From Clostridium sp. UBA4108 (lineage in GTDB: Bacteria > Bacillota > Clostridia > Clostridiales > Clostridiaceae): 64,000 bases of DNA. The stretch is taken from the NCBI GenBank assembly GCA_002381695.1, contig DFXM01000001.1, positions 62,001 through 126,000 on the forward strand, read 5' to 3'. The notes beneath the pieces are model-generated. The model made no database searches, was not told the DNA's origin, and was given only the letters and a program-made list of their open reading frames with translations. A program made the position numbers and the translations under genes. This document shows, one piece after another, positions 1 to 8,012 of this stretch (position 1 is the stretch's first letter; each line of letters starts with the position of its first letter).

Positions 1-1
1 T

Positions 2-418
2 CTTCATGTTGGATTAGGAACCTTTAGACCTGTTAAGGCTGAAAACATAGAAGAACATGAAATGCATTCGGAATATTACTATTTAAATAACAAAAATGCA
101 GAAATCATTAACCAGACAAAAGACAATGGAAAAAGAGTAATCGCAGTAGGGACTACATCGAATAGAACTCTTGAGAGCATAGCAAATGATAATGGAAGAG
201 TAAAAGAGCAATCTGGATACACAGATATTTTTATATATCCAGGGTATGAATTTAAAATAGTAGATGCAATAATTACCAATTTCCATCTCCCAGAGTCAAC
301 TTTAATTATGCTTATTAGTGCATTCTCAACAAGAGATATAGTTATGAATGCATATAAGGTAGCTGTAGAGAATAAATATAGATTCTTCAGCTTTGGAGAT
401 GCTATGTTTATAAAGTAA
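2..418 (+). CDS. queA: tRNA preQ1(34) S-adenosylmethionine ribosyltransferase-isomerase, C-terminal part
   Basis: This is the last 138 codons of a gene that starts before the window; full QueA is about 340 residues. QueA transfers the ribosyl part of S-adenosylmethionine to preQ1 at tRNA position 34, giving epoxyqueuosine. The frame is open from base 2 and shows [11 protein letters not shown], a conserved QueA stretch, then [19 protein letters not shown], another hallmark of the C-terminal half. The internal ATG at 62 is not a start because coding continues upstream of it. Tgt, the enzyme acting just before QueA, follows 24 bases later, so the two form one queuosine operon, as in many Firmicutes. 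Nothing looks damaged in the visible part. Confidence 0.96.
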   Translation, partial: LHVGLGTFRPVKAENIEEHEMHSEYYYLNNKNAEIINQTKDNGKRVIAVGTTSNRTLESIANDNGRVKEQSGYTDIFIYPGYEFKIVDAIITNFHLPESTLIMLISAFSTRDIVMNAYKVAVENKYRFFSFGDAMFIK

Positions 419-442
419 GTCTAACTGTATAAGAGGTGAATT

Positions 443-1573
443 ATGTATAAATTATTGAAAAAAAGTGGTAAAGTAAGAAGAGGTGAGTTTACAACAACTC
501 ATGGAGTGGTTCAAACTCCAGTATTTATGAATGTAGGAACTTTAGCAGCAATTAAGGGCGCAGTATCCTCTATGGATTTGAAGGAAATAGGATGTCAAGT
601 GGAGCTTTCCAATACTTATCATCTTCATCTAAGACCAGGAGATGAAGTTGTTAAGAAATTAGGTGGATTACATAATTTTATGAATTGGGATAGACCTATA
701 CTTACTGATTCGGGTGGATTTCAAGTATTTTCTCTTGCAAACATAAGGAAAATAAAGGAAGAAGGAGTATATTTCAGTTCTCATATAGATGGCAAAAAGA
801 TTTTTATGGGACCTGAAGAGAGTATGAAAATACAAAGCAACTTAGCATCCACTATTGCTATGGCTTTTGATGAGTGTATACCTAATCCTTCAACAAGAGA
901 GTATGTTGAGCAGTCTGTAGCAAGAACCACTAGATGGCTAGAGAGATGTAAAACTGAAATGGATAGGCTAAATTCTCTTCCAGAGACAATAAATAAAAAG
1001 CAGATGTTATTTGGAATAAATCAGGGTGGAGTTTATGAAGATATGAGAATAGCACATGCTAAAACCATAGCTAAAATGGATTTAGACGGATATGCTATAG
1101 GGGGATTAGCAGTAGGAGAAACTCATGAAGAAATGTATAGAGTAATAGATGCTGTTGTGCCACATCTTCCACAAGATAAACCGATATATCTTATGGGAGT
1201 GGGAACTCCTACAAATATTTTAGAGGCAGTTTCTAGAGGAGTAGACTTTTTTGATTGTGTTTTACCTGCAAGAAATGGAAGGCATGGACAGGTATTCACT
1301 AAGTATGGTAAAATAAATCTCATGAATGCTAAATTTGAGTTAGACAACATGCCTATAGATGAAGGATGTCAATGTCCGGCATGTAGACATTACACAAGGG
1401 CATATATAAGACATTTGTTTAAGGCTAAAGAAATGCTAGCCATGAGACTTTGCGTACTTCATAATTTATATTTTTATAATAAGCTTATGGAAGATATAAG
1501 AAATGCTATTGATGCAGACTGTTTTGAGGAATTTAAAGCAGAAAAACTTGCGCAATGGAATGGAAAAGCTTAA
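443..1573 (+). CDS. tgt: tRNA-guanine(34) transglycosylase
   Basis: Tgt exchanges guanine-34 for preQ1 in tRNAs with GUN anticodons (Asp, Asn, His, Tyr), the committing step of queuosine formation in tRNA. The 376-residue length is normal. Visible landmarks are the substrate-pocket motif TDSGGFQVFSL near residue 88, with its conserved Asp, the GGLAVGE loop, DCVLPARNGRHGQ, and the zinc site CQCPACRHYTRAYIRHL near the C terminus. The start is the ATG at 443, preceded by AGAGGTG. The gene lies 24 bases after queA and 67 bases before yajC, the usual queA-tgt-yajC order. Confidence 0.98.
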   Translation: MYKLLKKSGKVRRGEFTTTHGVVQTPVFMNVGTLAAIKGAVSSMDLKEIGCQVELSNTYHLHLRPGDEVVKKLGGLHNFMNWDRPILTDSGGFQVFSLANIRKIKEEGVYFSSHIDGKKIFMGPEESMKIQSNLASTIAMAFDECIPNPSTREYVEQSVARTTRWLERCKTEMDRLNSLPETINKKQMLFGINQGGVYEDMRIAHAKTIAKMDLDGYAIGGLAVGETHEEMYRVIDAVVPHLPQDKPIYLMGVGTPTNILEAVSRGVDFFDCVLPARNGRHGQVFTKYGKINLMNAKFELDNMPIDEGCQCPACRHYTRAYIRHLFKAKEMLAMRLCVLHNLYFYNKLMEDIRNAIDADCFEEFKAEKLAQWNGKA

Positions 1574-1640
1574 GCTAGTATATAATGAATATATAATTTT
1601 TATATAGTATAAAATTAAAACCTTTGAAAGGAGGGATATT

Positions 1641-1934
1641 ATGCAACAAATAATGGCATTTGCGCCAATGTTATTAGTATTTGTACTATTTTATCTTATG
1701 ATTTTTTTACCAGAAAAGAAAAGAAAGAAAAAATATAACGATATGCTAAGCTCATTAGCTGTTAATGATGAAATCATGACTAAAGGTGGTATAATGGGAA
1801 GAATAATTAATATTCAAGAAGATTACATTATACTAGAAAGCGGTCCAGATAGAGCTAGAATTAAAATGTCTAAAGCTGGAATTGCTAACGTTATAAACTC
1901 AGCGAATATTAAAGAAGAAACAGCTGAAAATTAA
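1641..1934 (+). CDS. yajC: preprotein translocase accessory subunit YajC
   Basis: This is a 97-residue single-pass membrane protein. The N terminus holds one hydrophobic helix (about residues 5-24, MAFAPMLLVFVLFYLMIFL), followed by a basic EKKRKKKYNDM stretch and a small cytoplasmic domain with MTKGGIMGRI, typical of YajC. In other bacteria YajC associates with SecDF at the SecYEG channel. Here secD and secF lie 2.2 kb downstream, separated from it by the SCIFF genes. A strong ribosome site (AAAGGAGGG) sits before the ATG. Confidence 0.96.
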   Translation: MQQIMAFAPMLLVFVLFYLMIFLPEKKRKKKYNDMLSSLAVNDEIMTKGGIMGRIINIQEDYIILESGPDRARIKMSKAGIANVINSANIKEETAEN

Positions 1935-1938
1935 TAAT

Positions 1939-1982
1939 AAATCCCCTCATATAAACATATTCATATAATAAAGGGGGGATTT
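1939..1982 (+). promoter_or_regulatory. Hairpin covering the ribosome site of the next gene
   Basis: Bases 1939-1948 (AAATCCCCTC) pair with 1973-1982 (GGGGGGATTT), allowing one G-T pair, around an AT-rich loop. The 3' arm is the G-rich ribosome site of the membrane protein starting at 1986. Only three T follow, so this is a poor terminator. It could be a weak terminator after yajC or a fold that limits translation of the next gene; that role is inferred. Confidence 0.5.
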
Positions 1983-1985
1983 AAA

Positions 1986-2354
1986 ATGTACAACAAATTT
2001 CAATATCCCTGTGTTATACAGGGAGTTATAAGAGCATCAATTTCAACAGTGTTATGTATAATAATCTATGCCATACTTATTTCATTTGTACCATTGGGAG
2101 ATAAGGCTACCTCTGTATTTATAGTGGTAGTTACCTTACTTAGTGTTATGTATGGATCAATCTATGCTACATTGAAGATGGGAAATAAAGGATGGTTGGT
2201 AGGATTATTAGTTGCACTTTTTTATATGTTGATATTATATATAGTATCAATAATATGTGGAAAGGGCTTTGCTATTGATATAAAAGATTTTGTTAGGTTT
2301 TCACTGGCATTGATTGTGGGTACACTATCAGGAATGCTAGGAATTAATCTATAG
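1986..2354 (+). CDS. Small four-helix membrane protein, TIGR04086/YrzE-like
   Basis: This 122-residue protein is almost entirely hydrophobic and has four predicted membrane helices (about residues 13-35, 40-58, 68-92 and 101-121). Function is unknown. Length, helix pattern and position match the TIGR04086 family, which includes B. subtilis YrzE between yajC and secDF and often sits beside SCIFF genes in clostridia. Here it is directly upstream of the SCIFF precursor. A role in export or insertion of the modified peptide would be speculation. The ribosome site before the ATG is unusually G-rich and lies in a hairpin arm. Confidence 0.8.
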   Translation: MYNKFQYPCVIQGVIRASISTVLCIIIYAILISFVPLGDKATSVFIVVVTLLSVMYGSIYATLKMGNKGWLVGLLVALFYMLILYIVSIICGKGFAIDIKDFVRFSLALIVGTLSGMLGINL

Positions 2355-2401
2355 ATTTGTGTTAAATTATGCTAAAAAACATATATGGAGGTAATTAAAC
2401 T

Positions 2402-2539
2402 ATGAAACACATTAAAACAATAAACAAATCAAACATAAAGGAAAGTTTAAAGAAACCAGGATGTAAAGAGTGTGCTAACTCTTGCCAATCAGCTTGTAAG
2501 ACTTCTTGTACAGTAGCTAACTTAGAGTGTGAAAACTAA
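2402..2539 (+). CDS. scfA: SCIFF ranthipeptide precursor (six cysteines in forty-five residues)
   Basis: This small gene encodes exactly 45 residues with six cysteines at positions 21, 24, 28, 32, 36 and 43, after a lysine-rich leader beginning MKHIKTINKSNIKESLKKPG. That is the defining layout of SCIFF, a peptide found almost universally in Clostridia. Its radical SAM maturase forms thioether links from cysteine sulfur to non-alpha carbons of partner residues (ranthipeptides, formerly sactipeptides). The ribosome site GGAGG lies about 8 bases before the ATG. The maturase gene follows 61 bases later, after a hairpin. The final biological role of SCIFF is not settled; work in solventogenic clostridia links ranthipeptides to quorum-type regulation. 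Confidence 0.97.
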   Translation: MKHIKTINKSNIKESLKKPGCKECANSCQSACKTSCTVANLECEN

Positions 2540-2550
2540 TTATAGTTTTA

Positions 2551-2577
2551 AAGGCAGTAACTAAAGGTTACTGCTTT
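2551..2577 (+). terminator. Hairpin between SCIFF precursor and maturase
   Basis: GCAGTAAC (2554-2561) pairs perfectly with GTTACTGC (2567-2574) around a 5-base loop, extended by AAG/TTT. The T-tract is short, so this is probably a leaky terminator or RNA stabiliser that makes precursor mRNA exceed maturase mRNA. Confidence 0.6.
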
Positions 2578-2600
2578 ATATTTAATTGGAGGATAAAAAA

Positions 2601-3962
2601 TTGGAATTAATTCATAAGTTTAAACAAGGTAATGATTTTTATGTAATAGATGTAAATTCAGGGGCAGTTCATGAAGTAGATGAAATTGTATATGATTTAT
2701 TAGATTCAGATAAATTAAGAGATAATAAAGAACTAAAAGAAATTTTTAAAGAAAAGTACTCAAGTGAAGAAATAGATGAAGTTTATGAAGAATTAAAAAG
2801 CCTAGTAAATGATGAAATATTATATTCTAAAGATTTGTATGAAAACATAGCTATGATGAGTGGTAAAGCTGAGGTAGCAATTAAGGCTCTTTGCTTGAAC
2901 ATAATTCATGATTGTAATTTAAAATGTAAATATTGCTTTGCAGATGAAGGTGAATACAAAGGCTGTAGAAAAACTATGAGCGCTAAAGTAGGAAAAGATG
3001 CTATAGATTTTGTAATTAAAAACTCTGGAAAGAGAAGAAATATAGAAGTTGATTTATTTGGCGGAGAGCCTCTTATGGCCTTTGATACTATAAAAGAAAT
3101 TGTAGATTATGCAAGAGAACAGGAAAAGATCCACAATAAAGTTATTAGATTTACTATGACTACCAATGCTACTTTATTAAATGATGAAATAATGGAGTAT
3201 CTAGATAAAAATATGGGAAATATCATATTGAGTATAGATGGAAGAAAAGAAATAAACGATAAAGTAAGAATTAGAGTAGATGGTAGTGGTTCTTATGATA
3301 GGATACTTCCAAATATTAAAAAAATGGTAGAAATAAGGGACAAATCAAAAACTTATTATGTAAGAGGTACTTTTACAAGAGAGAATACGGACTTTTTTCA
3401 AGATGTAAAACATATGGCGGATTTAGGTTTTGATGAGATATCCATAGAACCTGTAGTTCTACCAGATAATCATGAATTATCCTTGAGAGAAGAAGACTTA
3501 CCTACTATATTTAGTCAGTACGACTTATTATATGAAGATATGATTAGAAGACATAACGAAGGTAAGCCAATTAAGTTTTATCATTTTAACATTGACTTAC
3601 AAGGTGGACCATGTATATATAAAAGAATTTCAGGATGTGGAGCAGGCCATGAGTATGTAGCTGTTACTCCAGATGGAGAGTTGTATCCTTGTCATCAGTT
3701 TGTTGGGAACAAAGACTTCCTTATGGGAGATATATATGATGGAGTTAAAAAGTACAATATAGTTCAAGAACTTAAAGATGCTCATATATATAACAAGCCA
3801 ACATGTAAAAAATGTTGGGCTAGATTCTACTGTAGTGGAGGATGCCAAGCTAATAATTTCAACTTTAATGGTGATATGCATATACCTTATGAAATAGGCT
3901 GTAAAATGCAAAAAAAGAGAATTGAATGTGCAATTGCACTAAAGGCGAAAACTATGAAATAA
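2601..3962 (+). CDS. scfB: SCIFF radical SAM maturase (SPASM domain)
   Basis: This radical SAM enzyme installs thioether crosslinks in the SCIFF peptide. Three parts are visible: an N-terminal peptide-recognition segment (IHKFKQGNDFYVIDVNSGAV), the cluster motif CNLKCKYC (Cys105, 109, 112 from this start), and a C-terminal SPASM region with CGAGHEYVAVTPDGELYPCH and CKKCWARFYCSGGCQ for auxiliary iron-sulfur clusters. I place the start at the TTG at 2601, because the ribosome site GGAGGA (2588-2593) lies 7 bases before it. An upstream in-frame TTG at 2586 would put that site inside the gene. The result is 453 residues, normal for the family. Confidence 0.96.
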   Translation: MELIHKFKQGNDFYVIDVNSGAVHEVDEIVYDLLDSDKLRDNKELKEIFKEKYSSEEIDEVYEELKSLVNDEILYSKDLYENIAMMSGKAEVAIKALCLNIIHDCNLKCKYCFADEGEYKGCRKTMSAKVGKDAIDFVIKNSGKRRNIEVDLFGGEPLMAFDTIKEIVDYAREQEKIHNKVIRFTMTTNATLLNDEIMEYLDKNMGNIILSIDGRKEINDKVRIRVDGSGSYDRILPNIKKMVEIRDKSKTYYVRGTFTRENTDFFQDVKHMADLGFDEISIEPVVLPDNHELSLREEDLPTIFSQYDLLYEDMIRRHNEGKPIKFYHFNIDLQGGPCIYKRISGCGAGHEYVAVTPDGELYPCHQFVGNKDFLMGDIYDGVKKYNIVQELKDAHIYNKPTCKKCWARFYCSGGCQANNFNFNGDMHIPYEIGCKMQKKRIECAIALKAKTMK

Positions 3963-4027
3963 CTAATTATAGATAATATTGACTATTTTTTACTGAGGAT
4001 TTATAATTTACACTATAAGTGGAACTT

Positions 4028-4055
4028 TTTAGGTGAAGTTTTAACTTCACCTAAA
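4028..4055 (+). terminator. Stem-loop after the SCIFF maturase
   Basis: Perfect inverted repeat of 13 bp (TTTAGGTGAAGTT / AACTTCACCTAAA) with a 2-base centre, 65 bases past the maturase stop and about 105 before secD. There is no T-run after it on the + strand, so it may end or stabilise the scfAB transcript rather than act as a classic terminator. Confidence 0.5.
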
Positions 4056-4160
4056 GTATATGAGAAATTATCATAGTTTATGCCATAATAATTTAAAAAA
4101 TAATTGTGGAAAATAAATAGTTGATAAATTTACTTTAGAGTAGAGTGAAAGGGGATAACT

Positions 4161-5414
4161 ATGAAAAAAAAGACAAAGAGTGGAATTTATTTACTTGTTA
4201 CTATTCTGCTAATTGCCCTATTAGCTTATTTAGGACTTTTTGGAGTAGAGCTTGGGAGTTATAGGATAAAATCTTTTGGAGCTACTATTGATAAAGGTCT
4301 TGACTTAGTTGGTGGAACTTCATTACTTATGGAAATTAAAGATGAAAATGTAGACACTTCAGTTATCAACAGAACTATTCAGTTAATTTCTATGAGATTA
4401 GATAAGGATGGAGTAAAAGAAATTCCAGTTACCAAAGAAGGTAGTAATAGGATAAGAATTGAAATTCCCGGAGAGTTTGACACTGATAATGTATTATCAA
4501 CTATAGGTAAGACTGGAGAATTGATTTTTGAAGATCCAGAAGGAAATACAGTTCTTACTGGTAAAGATGTAAAAGAAGCTAGTTCATACATGACTCAGGA
4601 TGGGAAATATGTAGTTAGTTTAAAAATGAATGAGGATGGAAGTAAAAAATTTGCAGAGGCTACCTCTAAATTTTTAGGAAAACAAATCACTATAAAAATG
4701 GATAATGAGATATTAACAAGTCCAACAGTGAATTCTGTTATTAATAATGGAGAAGCTGTAATTGAGGGAATGAGTAGTTCAGATGAAGCAAATTCTATAG
4801 CTAATATAATTCAGTCAGGAGCCCTTCCTGTTACAATAGAGCCAGTATCCGTAAAAACTGTAGGTCCTACAATTGGAATGGAGGCCCTGAATCTTAGCCA
4901 GAAAGCAGCGGTTATTGGTATGTTATGTATTGTGGTATTTATGATTTCTTATTATAGATTACCAGGAGTGGTAGCATCAATAGCATTAGTTGCTTATGGA
5001 GTTATACTATTATTTGTTTTTGCTGAATTTAAAGTAGTTTTAAGTCTTTCAGGTATAGCTGGATTAATTCTGACTATAGGTATGGCAGTGGATGCTAATG
5101 TACTTATATTTGAGAGAACTAGAGAAGAGTTAAGAATTGGTAAATCTATAAAAAGTGCAGTTGTTGCAGGGTTTGATAGAGCATTAAGTTCCATTCTTGA
5201 TTCTAATATCACAACTATGATAGCAGGAATTATTTTATACTTTTTTGGTTCAGGAACAGTAAAGGGGTTTGCAACTACCCTAATGATAGGTATAGCAATA
5301 AGTATTTTTACAGCGCTTACATTAACTAAAATGTTACTTACTTGGTCAGTTGATGCTGGTATAATCAACAAACCATCTCATTTTGGGGTGAAAGGAGTTG
5401 GAAACCATGAATAA
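4161..5414 (+). CDS. secD: Protein translocase subunit SecD
   Basis: SecD works with SecF to pull exported proteins out of the SecYEG channel using the proton gradient. The 417-residue protein begins with a membrane helix (about 8-28), then has the periplasm-facing P1 region starting GLDLVGGTSLLMEI, a family signature, and a C-terminal block of five helices containing the SecDF motif IGMAVDANVLIFERTREEL. The length is short, as usual in Gram-positives with separate SecD and SecF. The start ATG follows AAAGGGG. The gene overlaps secF by 8 bases, which indicates translational coupling. Confidence 0.97.
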   Translation: MKKKTKSGIYLLVTILLIALLAYLGLFGVELGSYRIKSFGATIDKGLDLVGGTSLLMEIKDENVDTSVINRTIQLISMRLDKDGVKEIPVTKEGSNRIRIEIPGEFDTDNVLSTIGKTGELIFEDPEGNTVLTGKDVKEASSYMTQDGKYVVSLKMNEDGSKKFAEATSKFLGKQITIKMDNEILTSPTVNSVINNGEAVIEGMSSSDEANSIANIIQSGALPVTIEPVSVKTVGPTIGMEALNLSQKAAVIGMLCIVVFMISYYRLPGVVASIALVAYGVILLFVFAEFKVVLSLSGIAGLILTIGMAVDANVLIFERTREELRIGKSIKSAVVAGFDRALSSILDSNITTMIAGIILYFFGSGTVKGFATTLMIGIAISIFTALTLTKMLLTWSVDAGIINKPSHFGVKGVGNHE

Positions 5415-6291
5415 CATTGTAGGTAAGAAGAAAATCTGGTTTTCTATATCTGGAATAGTAATGGCTATTGGATTAGTATTTTTATTCATGAATGGGCTTA
5501 ATTATGGAATAGATTTTCAAGGTGGAACTAAAATAACTATAAATATAAATAAGGATTTTAAAAAATCAGATGTAGATGTCATAGTAGATAAGTATGCTAA
5601 GGAAAGATATTCTACTAAAAAAGCTAACGAAGATAAAGAAATTGAAATTATAGTGCAAGAAGGTATACTTAATGATGAGCAAATAAATTCTTTGGTAAAT
5701 GAGATACAGGAAAAATACTCATTAGAGAAAACTTCTCTAATTGGAACAGAGAATATCGGAGCAACTGTAGGTAAAGAATTAAAACAGAAAGCCATAATAG
5801 GCTTAGTATTATCTGCATTAGGTATATTAATTTATGTAACTATAAGATTTGAATTTAATTTTGCAGTAGCAGCCATTATAGCATTAACTCATGATGTAAT
5901 ACTTACAGTATTATTTTATTCCGTATTTGGAATTCAAGTTAACACCCCATTTATAGCAGCTATTCTTACTATTGCCGGGTATTCTATTAATGACACCATA
6001 GTTATATTTGATAGAATAAGAGAAAATCAAAAGAAAAATAGGAGGCAATCACCAGAAGAGGTGGCTAATGAAAGCGTAGTACAAACATTGTCAAGAAGTA
6101 TAAATACAACAATAACAACATTAATTACAATAGTGAGTGTATATATATTCGTACCCTCCATTCGAGAATTTTCACTTCCACTGATAGTTGGAATTGTTAC
6201 AGGAGCATATTCTTCAATATTTATAGCTAGTCCTATTTGGGTAATAATGAAAAAGAGAAAAGGCAAAAATAAAAAGGCAGTAACTGCGTAA
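5407..6291 (+). CDS. secF: Protein translocase subunit SecF
   Basis: SecF is the partner of SecD. The 294-residue protein has an N-terminal helix, the motif GIDFQGGTKI (the SecF counterpart of the SecD GGT motif), and a C-terminal five-helix block with AGYSINDTIVIFDRIREN, the SecF D-D signature. I start it at the ATG at 5407, with ribosome site AAAGGAG at 5391-5397; the TTG at 5398 immediately follows that site and is not credible. A terminator follows, so secD-secF is a closed unit. Confidence 0.97.
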   Translation: MNNIVGKKKIWFSISGIVMAIGLVFLFMNGLNYGIDFQGGTKITININKDFKKSDVDVIVDKYAKERYSTKKANEDKEIEIIVQEGILNDEQINSLVNEIQEKYSLEKTSLIGTENIGATVGKELKQKAIIGLVLSALGILIYVTIRFEFNFAVAAIIALTHDVILTVLFYSVFGIQVNTPFIAAILTIAGYSINDTIVIFDRIRENQKKNRRQSPEEVANESVVQTLSRSINTTITTLITIVSVYIFVPSIREFSLPLIVGIVTGAYSSIFIASPIWVIMKKRKGKNKKAVTA

Positions 6292-6296
6292 TATTT

Positions 6297-6338
6297 AAAA
6301 AAGTAGAAAATTTTTAAAATGTTTTCTACTTTTTTTTC
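6297..6338 (+). terminator. Terminator after secF
   Basis: Inverted repeat AAAAAGTAGAAAA / TTTTCTACTTTTT with an A+T loop, ending in an eight-T run. A standard intrinsic terminator. Confidence 0.85.
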
Positions 6339-6408
6339 GAAAATGTTTGTAAAATGTAGGTTTTTAAATTATAATATATGTGTTTTCTAATTATTTGGAG
6401 GAGAGCTC

Positions 6409-7269
6409 ATGGAAGATAATTTAAACGTAAATATAAACTTGGATATATATAAATCATTTAATATTAGAAATATAAAATGTGGATTAAATAGGATAATAGA
6501 AGCTGTCAATGAAAGAAAAAAAATAGTATTATATGGGTATTATGATTTTGATACTATATGTGCTTTATCCATATTTATCTTAGTATTAAGATATCTTAAT
6601 AGTGATGTGGAGTATTTTATACCCAGTGAATATAGAGATGTAAATGATAGAACTTTAAATGTGAATGATATAAGTGATCATATAAAATACTTAGGGACTA
6701 ATCTTATTATAACTTTAGGATGTAGGGTAACTGAGGAAGAATTAGAATTTTCTAGGAAAAACAATATTGATGTAATAGTTATTGATAATCATGTTTCGAG
6801 TGTACAACCATCTAATGGAATTCTTATAAATCCTAATCAAGAACAGTGTGATTATGAATTTAAAGATTTAACTATATCAGCATTGACTTATAAGGTGGTT
6901 GAAGTTATATCTTCTTATTATAAAATGAAATGTAAAGATAAATATTTAGATTTAGTTATGATAGGTATACTTACCTCTGGATGTAAAATTGAAGGTGAAA
7001 ATAAGTATATGGTTGAAGAGGGACTTAGAAAGCTTAATTCAACTAATAATTATGGATTGCTTGCACTATTAGAAGAACATAAAAATTCATATAAGCATAT
7101 TGATTTTTATGATAATGGAATTAAATTATTACCTAATATGATTTCAAATCAAAGGTTGGATAATTCAAAAATAATTGTGGAACTTTTGACAACTAATAAT
7201 AGTTATAGAGCAACGCAAATAGCTAAATACTTATATATGGAACTGCTCCGGAACATGGGGGAGATTTAG
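6409..7269 (+). CDS. RecJ-like DHH-family protein with degenerate active site
   Basis: This 286-residue protein resembles only the DHH core of the single-strand exonuclease RecJ, and it sits where B. subtilis and many clostridia have recJ (between secF and apt). RecJ is usually above 560 residues; the DHHA1 and OB regions are missing here. The metal-binding motifs have changed: DYDVDG reads YYDFDT (44-49), so the first Asp is lost; the motif normally like VDCGI reads TLGCRV, with no Asp; DHH reads DNH (126-128); and the later Asp before GENR is a Ser ([12 protein letters not shown]). The LINP and YEFKDL stretches remain. It is an intact frame with a good ribosome site (GGAGGAG), so it is expressed but probably not a nuclease. 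It might bind nucleotides or DNA, or be in decay. Confidence 0.75.
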   Translation: MEDNLNVNINLDIYKSFNIRNIKCGLNRIIEAVNERKKIVLYGYYDFDTICALSIFILVLRYLNSDVEYFIPSEYRDVNDRTLNVNDISDHIKYLGTNLIITLGCRVTEEELEFSRKNNIDVIVIDNHVSSVQPSNGILINPNQEQCDYEFKDLTISALTYKVVEVISSYYKMKCKDKYLDLVMIGILTSGCKIEGENKYMVEEGLRKLNSTNNYGLLALLEEHKNSYKHIDFYDNGIKLLPNMISNQRLDNSKIIVELLTTNNSYRATQIAKYLYMELLRNMGEI

Positions 7270-7381
7270 TATATTAAATATTATATTATCCATCTTCTTG
7301 CATAAATCTGAGATAGTGATATATAATATTAATTATTACCAGTTAGTAAATTTAGAAATAAATATGGTAGGGGGAAGTAAT

Positions 7382-7900
7382 ATGGACCTAAAGGAACATA
7401 TAAGAATTATTGATGGATTTCCAAAAGAAGGAATAAGTTTCAAGGATATAACAACATTACTACAAGATGGAGAAACTTTAAAATGTACAATAGATTCCAT
7501 AGTAGATAATTTAAAGGATAAAAATGTAGACGTAATTGTAGGACCAGAAGCAAGAGGATTCTTGTTTGGAGTGCCTGTAGCTTATGCATTAGGTTCTGGC
7601 TTTGTTCCAGTGAGAAAGCCGGGAAAATTACCTTTTGACACTATTAAGGTTTCTTATGATTTAGAATATGGTAGTGATGAGTTAGAAATTCATAAGGATG
7701 CAATAAAGCCTGGTCAGAGAGTTGCTATCGTAGATGATTTATTGGCTACAGGCGGAACAGTTTCTGCTGTTGCAAAACTGATAGAACAAGCTGGTGGAGA
7801 AGTTGTGTCTTTAAATTTTGTTATCGAACTAACAGAGTTAAATGGAAGAGGAAAATTACCAGGATATAATGTAACCTCATTAGTAAATTATGATATTTAA
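7382..7900 (+). CDS. apt: Adenine phosphoribosyltransferase
   Basis: Apt salvages adenine by joining it to PRPP to make AMP. The 172-residue protein begins with the family signature [21 protein letters not shown] and carries [10 protein letters not shown] and the PRPP-binding loop [14 protein letters not shown] start it at the ATG at 7382, behind GGGGGAAG; an upstream in-frame ATG (7298) would add 28 residues that no Apt has. It stands 112 bases after the RecJ-like gene and before relA, the conserved recJ-apt-relA order. Confidence 0.97.
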   Translation: MDLKEHIRIIDGFPKEGISFKDITTLLQDGETLKCTIDSIVDNLKDKNVDVIVGPEARGFLFGVPVAYALGSGFVPVRKPGKLPFDTIKVSYDLEYGSDELEIHKDAIKPGQRVAIVDDLLATGGTVSAVAKLIEQAGGEVVSLNFVIELTELNGRGKLPGYNVTSLVNYDI

Positions 7901-7970
7901 GTAAAAATATTTTGAACACAAATTGAAATAATTTAGGTTGTAGTATATAATATAATATAGCAAAAATAGT

Positions 7971-7990
7971 GGCTGGTTCTATAACCAGCC
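7971..7990 (+). terminator. Hairpin between apt and relA
   Basis: GGCTGGTT (7971-7978) pairs with AACCAGCC (7983-7990), followed by TTTAGTTTTA. It could end apt transcripts or reduce read-through into relA, whose ribosome site begins 11 bases later. Confidence 0.65.
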
Positions 7991-8012
7991 TTTAGTTTTA
8001 GGAGTGAATCCC

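Noticed and set aside
2586..2600. TTG at 2586 as the start of the SCIFF maturase
   Set aside because: The ribosome site GGAGGA would then be inside the first codons; it fits the TTG at 2601.
4028..4055. Riboswitch before secD
   Set aside because: Only one simple stem-loop is present, with no conserved aptamer sequence.
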